DNA of 64,000 nucleotides from Saccharothrix sp. S26 (GCF_021390395.1 NZ_JAJUWT010000001.1:124001-188000); one strand, 5' to 3'; shown: positions 1 through 9,490, numbered from the stretch's first letter. Numbers and translations are program-made. Notes: generated by a model not told the origin, from the sequence alone.

Positions 1-1
1 C

Positions 2-781
2 GCCCGGATGAACCTGCTGTTGCACGGCGTCGAGGATTTCCAGATCGCACGGGATGACACGCTGCGTTCACCGGCCTTTTTCGACGGGCCGCGCCTTGCC
101 CGCTTCGACTGCGTGATCGCCAACCCGCCGTTCTCGCTGAAGAAGTGGGGGGAGGACGCCTGGGCGTCCGACCGGTGGGGACGCAACGAACTCGGCGGCG
201 TTCCGCCGAAGGGGTACGCCGACTGGGCGTGGGTGCAGCACATGGTCACCTCGGCACTGCCCCGAAGCGGACGGATCGCGGTCGTTCTGCCGCAAGGCGC
301 GCTGTTCCGCCAGGGCGCCGAGGGACGTATCCGTGAACACGTGCTCAAGGCCGACCTGATCGAGGCGGTCATCGGTCTTGCACCCAACCTGTTCTACGGA
401 ACGGGGCTTGCCGCATCGGTGCTGATCCTGCGCAAGCGGAAGGACGACGATCGTCGGGGCAAGGTGCTGTTCATCAACGGCGAGAAGCTGTTCAAACGAG
501 GACGCAACCAGAACACCCTCGAGCCGGAGCACGCCGAAACCCTGCTGAAGGCCTACCGGTCGTTCGACGACGAACCAGGGCTTGCCGCTGTAGCCTCGCT
601 CACCGAGATCGACGCCAACGGCTACAACCTCAACATCCCGCTCTACGTCGAGCGGGTCGACACCGGCGAGCGGATCACCGTGGAACAGGCGTTGGCCGAC
701 TTGGAGTCCGCCCATGCCGCCGCCCGCGAGACTCTTGCGGTGTTGGAGATCGAGCTGGCGAAGTGGGGGATGTCGGCATGA
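2..781 (+). CDS. hsdM: Type I restriction-modification N6-adenine methyltransferase subunit HsdM, first copy (5' partial)
   Basis: This is the C-terminal part of a type I modification subunit, which methylates adenine in the sequence chosen by HsdS. The reading frame is open at the left window edge, so the N-terminus lies outside. Visible are the catalytic motif IV (NPPF, about residue 44 of the fragment) and the downstream HsdM core ending in a helical tail. It is clearly paralogous to the next gene but not identical: that one has NPPY and different surface loops. Its stop overlaps the next start (ATGA). Two successive hsdM genes before a single hsdS are unusual. Identification is secure; whether both copies are active is unknown. 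Confidence 0.9.
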   Translation, partial: ARMNLLLHGVEDFQIARDDTLRSPAFFDGPRLARFDCVIANPPFSLKKWGEDAWASDRWGRNELGGVPPKGYADWAWVQHMVTSALPRSGRIAVVLPQGALFRQGAEGRIREHVLKADLIEAVIGLAPNLFYGTGLAASVLILRKRKDDDRRGKVLFINGEKLFKRGRNQNTLEPEHAETLLKAYRSFDDEPGLAAVASLTEIDANGYNLNIPLYVERVDTGERITVEQALADLESAHAAARETLAVLEIELAKWGMSA

Positions 782-2277
782 CCACGACCGAGCGCATCAC
801 CCAGCGCGAGTTGGAGTCGTACCTGTGGGGCGCGGCCGTGCTCCTGCGCGGTCTGATCGATGCCGGGGACTACAAGCAGTTCATCTTTCCTCTGGTGTTC
901 CTCAAGCGACTGTCCGACGTCTACGACGAAGAACACGCCGCAGCCCTCAAGATCTACGACGATGAGGAGCTCGCCGACCTCCCGGAGAACCACCGCTTCG
1001 CCATCCCTGACGGAGCCCACTGGGACGACATCCGCGCAGTCACCCGGAACGTCGGCACCGCGATCCTCGCCGCGATGCGCGCCATCGAGAAGGCGAACCC
1101 GGACACCCTGCCCGGCGTGTTCGGCGATGGCGACTGGGGCAACAAGAACCTGCTGCCCGATGCGACCCTCAACGACCTGGTCGAGCACTTCTCCACCAAG
1201 ACACTCTCCGTGGCGAACCTGCCGGAGGACGAACTCGGTCAGGGCTACGAGTACCTGATCAAGAAGTTCGCGGACGACTCCGGCCACACCGCCCAGGAGT
1301 TCTACACCAACCGCACCCTCGTGCACCTGATGACGATGATGCTCAAGCCTCAGCCCGGCGAGAGCGTCTACGACCCGACCTGCGGCACGGGTGGCATGCT
1401 CATCTCCACCGTTGCCGAGCTCCGTCGCCAGGGCAAAGAGTGGCGCAACCTCAAGCTCTACGGTCAAGAGCTGAACTACGGCACGTCAGCCATCGCCCGG
1501 ATGAACCTGTTCCTGCACGGCATCGCCGACGGCCACATCGCCCACGGCGACACCTTGGCCAGGCCCGCCTTCCTCAACCGACGCGGCGAGCTGCGCACCT
1601 TCGACGTGGTCCTCGCCAACCCTCCCTATTCGATCAAGTCCTGGAACCGCGCGGCCTTCGTCAAGGACGCCTACGGCCGGAACATGTGGGGAGCCCCACC
1701 CCAGGGTCGTGCCGACTACGCATTCTTCCAACACATCGCCAAGAGCCTCGATCCGGAGACCGGCCGAGCAGCGATCCTCTTCCCGCACGGTGTCCTGTTC
1801 CGGCGCGAGGAGGCGGTGCTACGCGCAGAGTTGGTGAAATCCGACCTGCTCGAAGCCGTGCTCGGCCTGGGCGCCGGCTTGTTCTACAACTCGCCGATGG
1901 AAGCCGTCGTCATCACGCTCCGAGCCGACAAACCGGCCGGCCAGCGCGGCAAGGTGTTGTTCATCAACGCCGTCAACGAGGTCGCTCGCGAGCAGGCGCA
2001 GTCATTTCTGCGTGAGCGACACCAGCAGAAAATCCTTAAAGTGTACGAGGACTTCGACGAGGACGATGGCTTCTCCGCTGTCGCAAGCCTCGACCAGATC
2101 GCGGACAAGGGCTACAACCTGGCGATTCCGCTGTATGTGACGAACTCGACTGCTCCTGCGGGCGGCGAGATCCTCAGTGTGGACCATGCAGTCGAGGCAT
2201 GGCGCGCGTCAGCGGCCGTGGCGGACGCGGCCATCGCAGACGTTCTTTCCCTCCTGCGCCAGGAGGTGGCGTCGTGA
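778..2277 (+). CDS. hsdM: Type I restriction-modification N6-adenine methyltransferase subunit HsdM, second copy
   Basis: A complete HsdM of 499 residues. The N-terminal helical HsdM domain covers about residues 1-150. It is followed by the SAM-binding region with a DPTCGTGGML motif I near residue 200 and the catalytic NPPY motif IV near residue 280. I chose the ATG at 778 because it overlaps the upstream stop as ATGA; an in-frame ATG at 763 would add five residues. It overlaps hsdS by GTGA, so translation of M, M, S and R is probably coupled. The pair may form an M1-M2-S complex rather than the usual M2S complex; that part is inference. Confidence 0.93.
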   Translation: MTTTERITQRELESYLWGAAVLLRGLIDAGDYKQFIFPLVFLKRLSDVYDEEHAAALKIYDDEELADLPENHRFAIPDGAHWDDIRAVTRNVGTAILAAMRAIEKANPDTLPGVFGDGDWGNKNLLPDATLNDLVEHFSTKTLSVANLPEDELGQGYEYLIKKFADDSGHTAQEFYTNRTLVHLMTMMLKPQPGESVYDPTCGTGGMLISTVAELRRQGKEWRNLKLYGQELNYGTSAIARMNLFLHGIADGHIAHGDTLARPAFLNRRGELRTFDVVLANPPYSIKSWNRAAFVKDAYGRNMWGAPPQGRADYAFFQHIAKSLDPETGRAAILFPHGVLFRREEAVLRAELVKSDLLEAVLGLGAGLFYNSPMEAVVITLRADKPAGQRGKVLFINAVNEVAREQAQSFLRERHQQKILKVYEDFDEDDGFSAVASLDQIADKGYNLAIPLYVTNSTAPAGGEILSVDHAVEAWRASAAVADAAIADVLSLLRQEVAS

Positions 2278-3446
2278 GCCTCCACCTCGACAAGACGACG
2301 TGGAAGCGGGTGTCGCTCGGTGATGTCGCCGCGAACGTCAACGTCTCCGTGAACGATCCCGAAGTCGTGGGCATCGAGCGCATCGTCGCGATGGAGCACC
2401 TCGATCCAGGTGAGCTCAAGATCACCCGATGGGGCAGCATCGACGACAATGCCACTTTCACCCGCCGTGTGGAGCCTCGCCAGACGCTCTTCGGCAAGCG
2501 TCGTGCCTACCAGCGCAAGGCCGCGTACGCCGAGTTCAGCGCGATCACCTCCGGGGACATCCTGGTGTTCCAGGCTGACGAGGACAAACTCCTGCCTGAG
2601 TTCCTGCCATTCCTCGTGCAGAGCGACGGCTTCTACCACCACGCCGTCGGAACCTCGGCCGGCTCGCTGTCACCCCGGACGAATTGGCGTGACCTCGCGA
2701 AGTACGAGTTCGACCTCCCGCCCCTTGACGAACAGAAACGTCTGGCCGCCCTCCTCTGGTCCGTTGAATCGCACCGCTCAGCAGTGACGGCTGAACGCGC
2801 GGCGATCTCCGCGGCGCGATCGGCGTGGCTCTCAGAAGCCGTCACCCGCCTGTTGGGTCAGGCGACGGTGCCGTTCGCCAAGATGTGGGCCCGCGCACCT
2901 GAGAGCGGATGGTCCGCGCCGCCGGTTGATGAGCACACCGGCCACTACGTCCTGTCACTTGCGGCGCTGGGGCCAGATGGCTACCGGCCTGGGCAGTTCA
3001 AGAACGTCCTCGACAGCACGGAACTCCGGTCTGCCCGCCTTGTCCACGGCGATTTGCTGATTTCTCGCGCGAACACGATCGACGCCGTAGGGCGGGTCGG
3101 CATCTTCGATGAGGAGCGCGATGACGTCTCCTTCCCCGACACGATGATGCGGGTCCACCTTGTGGAGGACGTTCGTCCGGAGTTCGTTGCGGCGGTCCTA
3201 TCGAGTTCGCACGGCCGGGCGCACATGCGACGGACGGCGGCAGGAAGTGCCACGAGCATGGTCAAGATCAACCGGAGGTCGTTGGCGACGATGCTGTTTC
3301 CTCTTGCCTCGATGGACCAACAGGAGCACCTCCTTGAGAAGGTCTCCAGCTTTGACACTGCTCTTGGCTCGACGGAGAAGACCGTTGCGGAGATCGGCGC
3401 GCTGAAGAGTGGTCTCTTGACCAAGATCTTCGAGGACGCGGCATGA
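2274..3446 (+). CDS. hsdS: Type I restriction-modification specificity subunit HsdS
   Basis: A 390-residue DNA-recognition subunit. It shows the usual duplicated layout: target-recognition domain 1 (about 5-150), a helical spacer starting PPLDEQKRLA, target-recognition domain 2 (about 200-330), and a second helical spacer starting SMDQQEHLLE near the C-terminus. Two recognition domains predict a bipartite target site, which cannot be read from the sequence. The GTG at 2274 follows a strong AGGAGG ribosome-binding site at 2261-2266 and overlaps the hsdM stop (GTGA). The longer in-frame extension into hsdM is not needed. Length is typical of the family. Confidence 0.92.
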   Translation: MSLHLDKTTWKRVSLGDVAANVNVSVNDPEVVGIERIVAMEHLDPGELKITRWGSIDDNATFTRRVEPRQTLFGKRRAYQRKAAYAEFSAITSGDILVFQADEDKLLPEFLPFLVQSDGFYHHAVGTSAGSLSPRTNWRDLAKYEFDLPPLDEQKRLAALLWSVESHRSAVTAERAAISAARSAWLSEAVTRLLGQATVPFAKMWARAPESGWSAPPVDEHTGHYVLSLAALGPDGYRPGQFKNVLDSTELRSARLVHGDLLISRANTIDAVGRVGIFDEERDDVSFPDTMMRVHLVEDVRPEFVAAVLSSSHGRAHMRRTAAGSATSMVKINRRSLATMLFPLASMDQQEHLLEKVSSFDTALGSTEKTVAEIGALKSGLLTKIFEDAA

Positions 3447-6379
3447 CCTTCAACGAGGCCAACACCGTGCGGGATTTCGTGCGCGACCTCGTCGCGTCGG
3501 TCGATCTCCAGTTCGTGCCGGGGAGCGCGTTACCGAGACGGACCGATGAGGTGATGCTGGAGGCCCAGGTCAGGGCAGCCCTCATCCGGATGAACCCGGA
3601 GATCGCGGCCGACCCGCGGTTGGCGGACGAAGTGATCCACAAGCTTCAGGCGGTGATCGTCTCAGCGCGGCATTCGCCGAACCCCGTGGTCGCGAACGAG
3701 GAGTTTGCTGCCTGGCTGACCGGCCAGAAGTCCATGCCGTTCGGGCCGGATGGCGCGCACACGACTGTGCGCTTAATCGATTTCGAGAACGGTGCCGATC
3801 CGAGCGCAAACCATTGGATCGTGTCCACTGAGGTCACCTACGGGGTCGGCCGGGTGGAGCGGCGGTTCGACCTGGTGCTGTGGTGCAACGGCTTTCCTCT
3901 GGTGGTGGGTGAAGCGAAGTCGCCGGTACGACCGGCCTACACCTGGATCGACGCGGCGGCGCAGATCAACGAGGACTACGAAGTCAACGTTCCGGCGTTC
4001 TTCGTGCCGAACGTGCTGAACTTCGCGACCGAGGGCAAGGATTTCCGTTACGGCTCGGTCGGCATGCCGGTCGAGCTGTGGGGGCCGTGGCGTGAGGAGG
4101 GCGAAGGTTCTGCGCCGGTGCGGGTTGGTCTGGCATCGGTGCGGGAGGCCGTCGAAGGTGTCCTCACCGCACCGGCGGTGCTGGACTTCCTGCGGTTCTT
4201 CACGTTATTCGCCACCGACAAGAACCACCGGAAGATCAAGATCATTGCCCGGTTCCAGCAGCTCCAGGCTACGAACGCCATCGTCGAGCGAGTGCTGCAC
4301 GGCCGGGTCAAACAGGGTCTGATCTGGCACTTCCAGGGCTCGGGCAAGTCGCTGCTGATGGTGTTCACCGCCCAGAAACTGCGTGCCACCGCCGGGCTGT
4401 CCAACCCGACCGTACTGATCGTGGTCGACCGCATCGACCTCGACACCCAGATCACCGCGACGTTCAACGCTTCGGACGTGCCGAACCTGGTCTCCACCGA
4501 CAGCCGCAAGGAGCTGCAAGAGTTACTCGGCTCCGGTGCCCGCAAGGTGATCATCACGACGGTGCACAAGTTCGGCGAGGCGCCCGGTGTGCTCGACGAC
4601 CGAAGCAACATCATTCTGATGGTCGATGAGGCACACCGCTCCCAGGAGGGCGACTTCGGCCGCAAGATGCGCACCGCGCTGCCGAACGCGTTTCTGTTCG
4701 GCTTGACCGGCACACCGGTCAACCGCCGTGACCGCAACACCTTCCTGTGGTTCGGCTCAGAGGATGACGAGGGCGGCTACCTGTCGCGCTACACCTTCCA
4801 GGACGCCATCCGCGACGGCGCGACCCTACCGCTGCACTTCGAGCCACGTCTGTCGGACATCCACCTCGACGAAGACGGGATCAACACGGCCTTCGAGGAG
4901 CTGACCGCACAACACCAGCTCTCCGAAGCCGACAAGATCAAGCTGTCCAGGAATGCCGCCTCGATCGAGGCGTTGATCAAGACGCCTGAGCGGGTGCGCG
5001 AGATCGCCGCCGACATCGCCGAACACTTCCGGACCAAGGTCGAGCCGCAGGGACTCAAAGCCCAGGTCGTCGTCTACGACAAGCCCACCTGCGTCGCGTA
5101 TAAGGCAGAGCTGGATGCCCTGCTCGGCCCGGACGCCTCGATAGTGGTAATGAGCCGCGACGCGCGTGATCCGCAGGAGTGGAAGGAGAAGCACACCCCG
5201 GACCGCGAAGAGCTTGAACGGATCACCGCCCGCTTCAACGACCCGGCTGATCCGCTCAAAATCATCATCGTCACGGCCAAACTGCTCACCGGCTTCGACG
5301 CGCCCATCCTGTATGCGCAGTACCTCGACAAGCCACTCAAGGAACACAACCTGCTCCAAGCGATCACCCGTACCAACCGGGTCTACCCGCCGCTCAAGAC
5401 GCACGGCCTGATCGTCGATTACCTCGGCATCTTCGACGACGTCGCCAAGGCATTCGCGTTCGACGACAAAAGCGTGCAGCAGGTCATCAGCAACATCGCC
5501 GTACTCCGCGGGCAGTTGGCACCGGCGATCCAGGCGGCGCTGGCGTTCTTCCCCGGTGTCGACCGCACGGCGGGCGGCTACGAGGGGCTCATCCAAGCCC
5601 AGACCGCCATCGCGGGCGACGAGGCCAAGGACGCGTTCGCTGCGGCCTACAGCGTTGTGGCACAACTGTGGGAGACGCTCAGCCCGGATCCGATCCTGCG
5701 TGAGCACGAAGCCGACTACCGGTGGCTCACCGACGTCTACGAATCGGTCCGCCCGAGCGACGTCGCCGGCCGGTTGGTCTGGCACACCCTCGGGGCCAAG
5801 ACCCTGGCGCTCATCAACGAGCACGTCACCGTCGAAGTACCGCGGACCGACCTGGACACCATCGTCCTCGATGCGCACGTCATCGAAGACCTCATGACCG
5901 GCACGCGAAAGGACGTGGATCCGGTCGAAGTCGAGAAGTGGATCACCATCCGGATCTCGAAGCACGTCGGCAACCCGACCTTCATCGAACTCGGCAAGCG
6001 ACTCAACGCGCTCCGCGAGAAGTACGCGAACGCCCAGCAGGCCAGCCTGGAATTCCTCAAAGAACTCTTCGAACTGGCCCGTGACACCGTCGCTGCGGAG
6101 AAGGTGTCTGCCGAGGTGCTGCCGGAGGAACGCGGTAAGGCCTCGCTCACCGAGTTGTTCGAGTCCCTCAAGAACGACGACACTCCGATCATCGTCGAGA
6201 AGGTGGTCAACGAAGTCGACGAGGTCATCCGCACCGTCCGCTTCGACGGCTGGCAGAACACCCGCGACGGCGATCGTCAGGTTCAGCAAGCCCTGCGCAA
6301 GACGCTCTACATCAAGTTCAAGATCCGTGACAATGACGTCTTCGAGCGCGCACTCGGCTACATACGCGAACATTACTGA
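3443..6379 (+). CDS. hsdR: Type I restriction endonuclease/translocase subunit HsdR
   Basis: A 978-residue motor and nuclease subunit that translocates and cleaves unmodified DNA with HsdM and HsdS. The N-terminal nuclease shows a PD-(D/E)xK pattern (RFDLVLW followed by GEAKSP, about residues 140-165). The SF2 helicase core follows, with Walker A GSGKS (about 296), Walker B DEAH (about 397), GLTGTP and the LLTGFDAP motif near 615. The C-terminus is the helical assembly domain. The ATG overlaps the hsdS stop (ATGA), completing an M-M-S-R operon. Third-position GC appears somewhat lower than in most of the window, which fits lateral acquisition of the island. No truncation is visible. Confidence 0.94.
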   Translation: MTFNEANTVRDFVRDLVASVDLQFVPGSALPRRTDEVMLEAQVRAALIRMNPEIAADPRLADEVIHKLQAVIVSARHSPNPVVANEEFAAWLTGQKSMPFGPDGAHTTVRLIDFENGADPSANHWIVSTEVTYGVGRVERRFDLVLWCNGFPLVVGEAKSPVRPAYTWIDAAAQINEDYEVNVPAFFVPNVLNFATEGKDFRYGSVGMPVELWGPWREEGEGSAPVRVGLASVREAVEGVLTAPAVLDFLRFFTLFATDKNHRKIKIIARFQQLQATNAIVERVLHGRVKQGLIWHFQGSGKSLLMVFTAQKLRATAGLSNPTVLIVVDRIDLDTQITATFNASDVPNLVSTDSRKELQELLGSGARKVIITTVHKFGEAPGVLDDRSNIILMVDEAHRSQEGDFGRKMRTALPNAFLFGLTGTPVNRRDRNTFLWFGSEDDEGGYLSRYTFQDAIRDGATLPLHFEPRLSDIHLDEDGINTAFEELTAQHQLSEADKIKLSRNAASIEALIKTPERVREIAADIAEHFRTKVEPQGLKAQVVVYDKPTCVAYKAELDALLGPDASIVVMSRDARDPQEWKEKHTPDREELERITARFNDPADPLKIIIVTAKLLTGFDAPILYAQYLDKPLKEHNLLQAITRTNRVYPPLKTHGLIVDYLGIFDDVAKAFAFDDKSVQQVISNIAVLRGQLAPAIQAALAFFPGVDRTAGGYEGLIQAQTAIAGDEAKDAFAAAYSVVAQLWETLSPDPILREHEADYRWLTDVYESVRPSDVAGRLVWHTLGAKTLALINEHVTVEVPRTDLDTIVLDAHVIEDLMTGTRKDVDPVEVEKWITIRISKHVGNPTFIELGKRLNALREKYANAQQASLEFLKELFELARDTVAAEKVSAEVLPEERGKASLTELFESLKNDDTPIIVEKVVNEVDEVIRTVRFDGWQNTRDGDRQVQQALRKTLYIKFKIRDNDVFERALGYIREHY

Positions 6380-6653
6380 GCGGCGCCGTCGAGTCACGCA
6401 GGTGGCTTCGTTCTCGATGCGGTAGCCGTTCTGCGTGGCGGACTGCTCGGTGTCGCGACGATCTTGACCGTTGTGGCAGTGCAGCGGTGACGTCCTCCAC
6501 ATCATGACGGCGGGCGGGTAGGGGCGCGCGCGGCGGTTGGCTCGTTGATCGCCGGCAAGTGGTGGGGCGGGCGGGCCGGTGTTTGTCCACTTTTTGGCCC
6601 GTACAGGGAGAACTGGCCACTTTTTTGTCTGTTTTTGACGCCGGCGGCGTGCC

Positions 6654-6659
6654 TATCAT
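6654..6659 (+). promoter_or_regulatory. Putative -10 element of a leaderless promoter for the TIR operon
   Basis: TATCAT matches the actinobacterial TANNNT -10 pattern and ends seven bases before the GTG at 6667. Transcription would then begin at or next to the start codon, and no Shine-Dalgarno sequence precedes that GTG. No clear -35 lies at the ideal distance: TTGACG at 6635-6640 leaves a spacer of only 13 bases. The rest of 6380-6653 holds no gene I can support. Confidence 0.45.
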
Positions 6660-6666
6660 TTGCCGC

Positions 6667-7257
6667 GTGTCCGGCTACGAGTTCGATTTCTTCATCAGCT
6701 ACGCCCGTCGGGGCACTGTGCAGCAATGGTTGATGAACCACTTCCTGCGAAAGCTGAAGGATTGTCTGGCCGACCAGTTCGCGCCGACGCCGAGAATCTA
6801 CGTCGACAAGGAGATGCCGCGTGCGGTGCACTGGCCCTCCAGCCTGAGGCACGCCCTGAAGCGCAGCAAGATCATGATCCAGCTCCTGAACCCGCAGTAC
6901 TTCGCGTCACCGTGGTGCCTGGCGGAATGGCACAACATGCTGGAAAGGGAACGGGTGCTGGGTCTGGCCGGCTTGGATCGACCTCAAGGGCTCATCTATC
7001 CCATCCTGTACTCGGACTCGGACAACTTCCCGCCCGAGGGCAAGCACCGAGGTTGGGTGAACTTCAAGGAATTCGCCTACCCGGACCCGGTCTACCAGCA
7101 GACCTCCGAATTCGTGCGGTTCCACCACGCGGTGAACGAGTTGGCCGCCGACCTCGTGGCGCTGGCGCAGCAGGTGCCTCCCTGGCAAGCCGACTGGCCG
7201 GACGTGGACCCACCCGACCCCGTGCTCGCCCCGACACCTCCCCTGCCGAGGTTCTGA
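6667..7257 (+). CDS. TIR-domain protein, putative NADase effector
   Basis: A 196-residue protein consisting almost entirely of one TIR domain. The start has the classical FDFFISYAR strand and box 1. WCLAEW near residue 83 places Glu87 where TIR NADases carry their catalytic glutamate. The C-terminus is Pro-rich. The GTG at 6667 puts the TIR motif right at the N-terminus; an upstream in-frame ATG (6559) would add an implausible low-complexity tail across the promoter. The stop overlaps the start of the next ATPase gene (TGATG). Known bacterial TIR effectors deplete NAD+ or make cyclic ADP-ribose signals. The role here, an effector switched on by the neighbouring ATPases, is inferred. Confidence 0.85.
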   Translation: MSGYEFDFFISYARRGTVQQWLMNHFLRKLKDCLADQFAPTPRIYVDKEMPRAVHWPSSLRHALKRSKIMIQLLNPQYFASPWCLAEWHNMLERERVLGLAGLDRPQGLIYPILYSDSDNFPPEGKHRGWVNFKEFAYPDPVYQQTSEFVRFHHAVNELAADLVALAQQVPPWQADWPDVDPPDPVLAPTPPLPRF

Positions 7258-8870
7258 TGACCACAGGGACCGTCATCACCTTCTACTCCTACAAGGGCGG
7301 TGTCGGGCGGAGCTTCACGCTGGCCAACATCGCCGTGCTGCTGGCCCGGTGGGGCTACCGGGTGCTCGCAGTCGACTGGGATCTCGAAGCGCCTGGCCTG
7401 CACCACTACTTCAAGCCGGTGATGCCCGAGCAGCCCGAGGGCGGGGTCATCGACCTCGCCCAGGATTTCCTCGCCGGAGCGGAGAGCCCGCAGCAGCACG
7501 CCGTGCGGCTCGATGTCGAGGGCAACACGCTCGCGCTGCTGGCTGCGGGCCGTGACGACGACTCGTACACGGACCGGATGCAGCGCATCGACTGGGAAGA
7601 CCTCTACCGGCGGGGGTTCGCCGAGTTCCTGGAGCGCTGCCGGGCGCAGTGGACCGAGAATTACGACTTCGTGCTGATCGACAGCAGGACCGGCGTGTCG
7701 GACATCGCCGGCATCTGCACCGCGCAACTGCCCGACCGCCTGGCCGTCCTGTTCACCGCCAACGAGCAGAACCTCAAGGACATCTTGGACGTCGTGCGGC
7801 GGGCCGACAACGCGCGCGACCGCATGCCCTACGACCGGCCGCGGCATCTCGTGCTCCCGATCCTGTCCCGGCTCGACGAGTCGGTGGAGTACGAGCGGGC
7901 CGAGGAGTGGCGGCGCAAGTGCGTGGAAGTCGTAGGGCCGTTGTTCCGCAACTGGCTGGTCAAGAACGTGGCGGAAGACCAGATGCTGCGGCACCTCACG
8001 CTGCCGTACATCCCGTTCTGGAGCTTCGGCGAGCAGTTGTCGGTTTTGCAGGAACGTCCGCCTGCGGCGGGCCAGGTGTCGTTCGCGCTGGAGACGGTGG
8101 CCGCGGTGATCGCGCAGCAGTTCGACCGCACCGACGTGCTCTACGACAACCGGGACGCTTACGTGGCGTCGGCGCGGGACCGGCGGCGGGACTTCGAGTT
8201 GGACCTGTTGGTGTCCAGTCCGCGGTCGGCGTTGCAGGTTGCCGATCGGTTGGTGGAGGAGTTGCGGGGGTTCGGGGTGCGGGTCGAGCGGTCGTCGTCG
8301 GGGGATTTGGAGATCCTTGAGAGGACCAGTGAGTTGGCCGAGCACCTGTGCCTGGTGGTGGACCAGGCGTTGAGCCGGTGGCAGGTCACCGAGGTCGAGC
8401 GGTTCCTGCGGCACACCATCGGGCCGGACGGTGGGCAGCGGCGGTTGTTCTGCGTGTTGACCAGTGGGACGGATCCCGACGACCTGCCCGGTTTCCTGCG
8501 GAACCTGCGTCACCTGCAGTTCGGGCCCGGGGTGGCGCGGGAGCTGCACGGCATGATCACGAGCACGCCCGCCGGTGAGGTCGATCCCGATCGCGATGCC
8601 CTGCGGAGCGCGGCGTCCGCGCTGCGCGGCGTGCCGGACCGGTTGCCGTCCGTCGGCCGGTTGTCGCTGGTCGAGGAGACCGTGCACGGCATGGCGACCG
8701 CGCTCGACAACGGCGACCTCACGGCGTTGCGGGACTTCTCGGTCGACCTCGGCGTGCTGTCCAAGTCGCACGGGGACGACGGTCGGGTCATCGCGTCCCA
8801 AGGACTGCTGGCCGACATCACCACCCTCCTCGAACGGATCGACCGTCGGATCGACGCATCCATCAACTGA
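7257..8870 (+). CDS. KGGVGR-motif ParA/MinD-like ATPase with C-terminal TIR-like domain
   Basis: A 537-residue protein. Residues 1-300 form a ParA/MinD-type (SIMIBI) ATPase with the deviant Walker A KGGVGRS (13-19), in which Arg replaces the usual second Lys. DWDLEAPG follows at 41-48, and a switch-like DSRTG lies near 143. Residues about 312-420 read like a degenerate TIR fold (LDLLVSSPRSA, then an EELRGFGVRVE helix-strand) without an obvious catalytic Glu. The rest is helical. The ATG overlaps the TIR gene stop, implying coupled translation. Actinobacterial KGGVGR ATPases often sit beside TIR genes. Here it is probably the sensor or switch of the system, which is inference. Confidence 0.8.
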   Translation: MTTGTVITFYSYKGGVGRSFTLANIAVLLARWGYRVLAVDWDLEAPGLHHYFKPVMPEQPEGGVIDLAQDFLAGAESPQQHAVRLDVEGNTLALLAAGRDDDSYTDRMQRIDWEDLYRRGFAEFLERCRAQWTENYDFVLIDSRTGVSDIAGICTAQLPDRLAVLFTANEQNLKDILDVVRRADNARDRMPYDRPRHLVLPILSRLDESVEYERAEEWRRKCVEVVGPLFRNWLVKNVAEDQMLRHLTLPYIPFWSFGEQLSVLQERPPAAGQVSFALETVAAVIAQQFDRTDVLYDNRDAYVASARDRRRDFELDLLVSSPRSALQVADRLVEELRGFGVRVERSSSGDLEILERTSELAEHLCLVVDQALSRWQVTEVERFLRHTIGPDGGQRRLFCVLTSGTDPDDLPGFLRNLRHLQFGPGVARELHGMITSTPAGEVDPDRDALRSAASALRGVPDRLPSVGRLSLVEETVHGMATALDNGDLTALRDFSVDLGVLSKSHGDDGRVIASQGLLADITTLLERIDRRIDASIN

Positions 8871-8881
8871 AAGGCGACACC

Positions 8882-9490
8882 ATGCCGAAGAAGTACGGGG
8901 TCCAAGAACAAGCTGCGCTGTTCATGATCCGGCGGCTCAACCGGGACGTGCTGAACACGGAACTCGCGCAGAGTAATGTGAAGCTATCGGTGAACGGACG
9001 AGACAGGTTGAACAAGGACGGCCTTCTCGTGTCGGACACGACGACCAGGCCTTACGTGCACCGGATCACCGACGACGGGATTCGCTGGTGCGAGAACGCC
9101 ATCGCCACGGTCGAGCCGCCGACAGGGACCGGTGCCCTGGTGCGAGAGGTGTTCGGGTTGTTGCGGGGGGTCGCGCCGATCCTGCGGCGGTACGGGATTA
9201 GCCTCGCCGACATCTTCCGGGCTGGTGACGACCTCGAGTCGGTGATCCGGGCCGCCTACCTGGAGCTGTCGGTCAAGCCGCAGGACTGGGTGAGGTTGGC
9301 GAAGCTGCGGCCCAAGCTCAACGGCGCGCAGAGGGACGAGGTCGACGCGGTCCTGTTGGAGATGGTGAAGACCGGCACGGTCCACCTGGCTCCCGACTCC
9401 AACCGCAAGGTGTTGACCGACGCCGACCACGCCGCCGCGATCCGCGTGGCCGGCGAGGACAACCACTTGGTGGCGATCGAGGAATCATGA
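8882..9490 (+). CDS. Conserved hypothetical protein with two winged-helix-like modules
   Basis: A 202-residue protein I cannot assign to a named family. Residues about 5-75 look like a winged helix (helices, then KLSVNGRDRLNKDGLLVSD leading into an HRITDDG wing). Residues about 120-195 look like a second one (RLAKLRPKLNGAQRDEVDAVLLEM, then VHLAPDSNRKVLT). It starts 11 bases after the ATPase stop, behind a modest AAAGG site, and its stop overlaps the next ATG (ATGA). It is therefore a structural part of the operon and probably an adaptor between the ParA-like ATPase and the large motor, or a nucleic-acid-binding subunit. Coding is secure; function is unknown. Confidence 0.75.
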   Translation: MPKKYGVQEQAALFMIRRLNRDVLNTELAQSNVKLSVNGRDRLNKDGLLVSDTTTRPYVHRITDDGIRWCENAIATVEPPTGTGALVREVFGLLRGVAPILRRYGISLADIFRAGDDLESVIRAAYLELSVKPQDWVRLAKLRPKLNGAQRDEVDAVLLEMVKTGTVHLAPDSNRKVLTDADHAAAIRVAGEDNHLVAIEES

